Assembly (NCBI GenBank): GCA_030832095.1 | Contig: JAURJT010000013.1 | Location: 1 to 64,000, forward strand | Length of the DNA stretch: 64,000 nucleotides | Direction: 5' to 3' | Origin: Gammaproteobacteria bacterium | GTDB lineage: Bacteria; Pseudomonadota; Gammaproteobacteria; Burkholderiales; Burkholderiaceae_B | Shown: piece by piece, positions 62,624-64,000 of the stretch | Layout: every line of letters starts with the position of its first letter | How positions within the stretch are numbered: the first letter of the stretch is position 1 | The notes under the pieces: generated by a model | Database searches by the model: none | Seen by the model: the letters and a program-made list of their open reading frames with translations, nothing else | What the model was told of the DNA's origin: nothing | Translations under genes and position numbers: made by a program

Positions 62624-62639
62624 CAAGCGGCAGTCAACG
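62604..62639. terminator. Perfect 14-bp hairpin with the PrpD stop codon in its loop
   Basis: 62604-62617 pairs perfectly with 62626-62639 (14 bp, GC-rich), and the 8-nt loop contains the TAG stop (62621-62623). It lies between the convergent PrpD and nitrile hydratase-like genes. There is no T tract, but the strength suggests transcript-end stabilisation or Rho-dependent termination for either strand. Confidence 0.6.
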
Positions 62640-62655
62640 GACTGCAGGTCGCGCG

Positions 62656-63330
62656 TCAAGGCTTTAGTGCGACCGAAGTCCCAATCATCGAGTCACGGGT
62701 CACTAAGTCTGCCAGCTGAGCTTCGGTCATGCCCTCAGTGCCACTGGGTCGATTTGGCAGGACTAAAAAGCGAAGATCCGCAGTGCTATCTGACACTCGA
62801 ACCTCAACGCTATCAGGGATGTTTGTCCCAAACTCAGCAAGCACTTTGCGGGGTTCGACGACGACACGCGAGCGATAGTCGATCGACTTGTACCAAGCAG
62901 GCGGGATACCCAACAGCATACGTGGATAGCACGAGCATAGTGTGCACACCACGACGTTGTGCACGGTAGGTGTGTTTTCAAGTACGACAAGTTCTAGTGG
63001 CGTGATGATATCGAGTTCAAAGTGCTGGTTGATCGTTTTAAGTGGGTCTGCCAGCAATTGCTTTTTAAAGACTGGATCAACCCAAGCTTTTGCGACGATC
63101 TTCCCGCCGATTGCGGGTGAAAGACTATCTTGTTTATCAATTTGCGCATGTAACTCGGCAGCAGTAATAATGCCTTTCTCATCTAACAATTCGCGAATCG
63201 CGGTCTGCAGTAACACCTCATAGCGATCGTAACCATCGTCATCATCTGGTGCCGGCGGGCTGTGAGGGTGCGCGTGACCATGAGAATGATCGTGGTCGTG
63301 GTCGTGATGGTGTCCGTGGTTTGAACTCAT
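62656..63330 (-). CDS. Nitrile hydratase/thiocyanate hydrolase-type alpha (metal-binding) subunit with His-rich N-terminus
   Basis: A 224-residue protein. Its metal site is VCTLCSC (C129, C132, C134); the Thr between the first two residues marks the cobalt (low-spin Co3+) type. The region WYKSIDYRSRVVVEPR near 146-161 follows. It hydrates nitriles to amides, or hydrolyses thiocyanate, in the cytosol, using post-translationally oxidised cysteines. Unusual: residues 1-28 hold eleven histidines (all within 5-23) and an acidic DDDD run follows at 29-32. It overlaps the next upstream gene by 4 bp in a three-gene operon. Confidence 0.9.
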   Translation of the reverse strand: MSSNHGHHHDHDHDHSHGHAHPHSPPAPDDDDGYDRYEVLLQTAIRELLDEKGIITAAELHAQIDKQDSLSPAIGGKIVAKAWVDPVFKKQLLADPLKTINQHFELDIITPLELVVLENTPTVHNVVVCTLCSCYPRMLLGIPPAWYKSIDYRSRVVVEPRKVLAEFGTNIPDSVEVRVSDSTADLRFLVLPNRPSGTEGMTEAQLADLVTRDSMIGTSVALKP

Positions 63331-63647
63331 GCTTTTTCTCCGGCGAGCGGTTCGATCCAGTGATCGTAGATATCAGCGACAACAGTGTCTTTTGGGCTGC
63401 CCGAATAGTTTGGCCATACGTCAGCTTGTTTAAAGCGCACGCGGTAGAGCACGCGCAGCGGCAGGCCTGGTTTGTGAAACGCCAGCAATGAAGGATCGCG
63501 GAAGCAACCCATTACATCGGTAATTTCACCTTCGATGCCGCGCAAGTAAAACGGCGTGCGGCAATGTTGCTCGGGTGGGTGCTTGCGCACGCGAACGGGT
63601 GCACCGACCGGTAGTGCTTGACCTGGACGTATCGCAAAGGCTGTCAT
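63327..63647 (-). CDS. Nitrile hydratase-type beta subunit, C-terminal half as a separate gene
   Basis: A 106-residue protein matching the C-terminal barrel of the NHase beta subunit: VGAPVRVRKHPPEQHCRTPFYLRGIEG, then MGCF.DP, LPLRVLYRVRF and VVADIYDHWIEP. It lacks the usual N-terminal half, which is the next gene. The arginines in the HCRTP/RG region correspond to those contacting the metal centre in NHases, by eye. ATGA overlaps on both sides tie it to its neighbours. Confidence 0.87.
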   Translation of the reverse strand: MTAFAIRPGQALPVGAPVRVRKHPPEQHCRTPFYLRGIEGEITDVMGCFRDPSLLAFHKPGLPLRVLYRVRFKQADVWPNYSGSPKDTVVADIYDHWIEPLAGEKA

Positions 63648-63967
63648 GCTGCCACCTTTTTATATTTTGCACGTAATTGTTCGACCCGAGTTTCGATTTC
63701 TTCGCGGCTCAAGATTTGTTGCTCAATGATCAGTTCGCGCGCAGCCCGAATCCACTTATCGTAATAGCCCAAATTGCGGTAGTCTTCTTTGGTGTTAGAT
63801 TCGATCGCTCGGCGCATCGCATCCGAAGTGAACGCCTTAAGCTTTGGACCAGATAAAATTTTTAAAATGGCATCGACTCGTTTTTCGTGCAAGGTGCTGG
63901 CGTGTTCGTCTTGGCAGACTGGGCCAGCGGGTAGGCCACCGATATCATTGACTTTACGTTCTGTCAT
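63644..63967 (-). CDS. Nitrile hydratase-type beta subunit, N-terminal half as a separate gene
   Basis: A 107-residue protein resembling the N-terminal domain of NHase beta: the DIGGLPAGPV opening and YYDKWIRAARELIIEQQILSREEIETR, the characteristic helix pair. Together with the next two genes it gives the order beta-N, beta-C, alpha, the same as the thiocyanate hydrolase scnB-scnA-scnC and other three-subunit NHases. It could instead be a member of the NHase accessory-protein family, which is related to this domain. The upstream promoter lies beyond or at the window edge. Confidence 0.78.
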   Translation of the reverse strand: MTERKVNDIGGLPAGPVCQDEHASTLHEKRVDAILKILSGPKLKAFTSDAMRRAIESNTKEDYRNLGYYDKWIRAARELIIEQQILSREEIETRVEQLRAKYKKVAA

Positions 63968-64000
63968 GAAAGATCCATTGTGTGATGGGCTAAAAAATTA

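Noticed and set aside
1..64000. CRISPR array, insertion sequences, prophage, tRNA or rRNA genes
   Set aside because: No regularly spaced near-identical repeats, no transposase, integrase or phage motifs, and no tRNA-like cloverleaf or rRNA sequence was found by reading. The short tandem duplications found are too few and too degenerate for CRISPR.

Overview
The window looks like a chromosomal stretch of a betaproteobacterium, most likely Burkholderiales and probably Alcaligenaceae-like. The main reason is the density of Bug-type (TctC family) periplasmic receptors: eight complete and one partial in 64 kb. They sit among TRAP, Liv-type ABC and FbpABC-like transporters and many acyl-CoA ligases, SDR dehydrogenases and MmgE/PrpD proteins. 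This is the gene mix of a nutritional generalist living on organic acids. Codon use looks even throughout. I saw no rRNA, tRNA, CRISPR array, insertion sequence, phage gene or plasmid function, and no recognisable transcription regulator.

Layout. 1-4.3 kb: end of a Bug gene, a 2-hydroxyacid dehydrogenase, a LysE exporter, a LeuB-like dehydrogenase and a YeeE/YedE sulfur-compound permease. 4.4-8.8 kb (minus): VOC protein, DctP, SDR, DctQ and DctM, a TRAP uptake operon with two enzymes. 9-13 kb (plus): an FbpABC-like ABC transporter whose ATPase start is preceded by two tandem 12-codon ORFs; then a ketopantoate reductase-like gene. 14-19.6 kb: Bug receptors, a cytoplasmic ModA-like protein and an AMP-dependent ligase. 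19.7-20.8 kb: an unrecognised secreted protein. 20.9-29 kb (minus): a LivKHMGF transporter operon continuing into an SDR, an AMP-dependent ligase and an SDR without the usual catalytic residues. 29.2-38 kb: DUF1330, two MFS carriers, Bug receptors, a class III aminotransferase and an FMN hydroxyacid oxidase. 38.4-44.1 kb: an RND efflux operon (outer-membrane channel, adaptor, pump). 44.2-45.7 kb: a peptide-type solute-binding protein. 45.8-50.9 kb: a MoxR/DUF58/von Willebrand A module with a membrane-anchored HtrA-like protease and two divergent VWA proteins. 51-52.7 kb: a NUDIX-metallo-beta-lactamase fusion. 52.9-59 kb (plus): Bug, TPP enzyme, MmgE/PrpD, DUF4387 and AtuA/DUF1446, an apparent carboxylic-acid pathway. 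59-62.6 kb: lactonase-like propeller, Bug and a second MmgE/PrpD. 62.7-64 kb (minus): a three-gene nitrile hydratase/thiocyanate hydrolase-like enzyme with a split beta subunit and a histidine-rich alpha subunit.

How the parts fit. Most clusters pair a high-affinity periplasmic receptor with enzymes that activate or rearrange a carboxylic acid (CoA ligase, dehydrogenase, PrpD, TPP lyase). The substrates cannot be read from sequence. The most unusual points are the split, His-rich NHase/SCNase-like enzyme; the TPP-PrpD-DUF4387-AtuA assembly; the tandem 12-codon ORFs coupled to an ABC ATPase; and a repeated pattern in which intergenic spacers consist of degenerate short tandem duplications (17-49 bp units), often seeded by the ends of the flanking genes.
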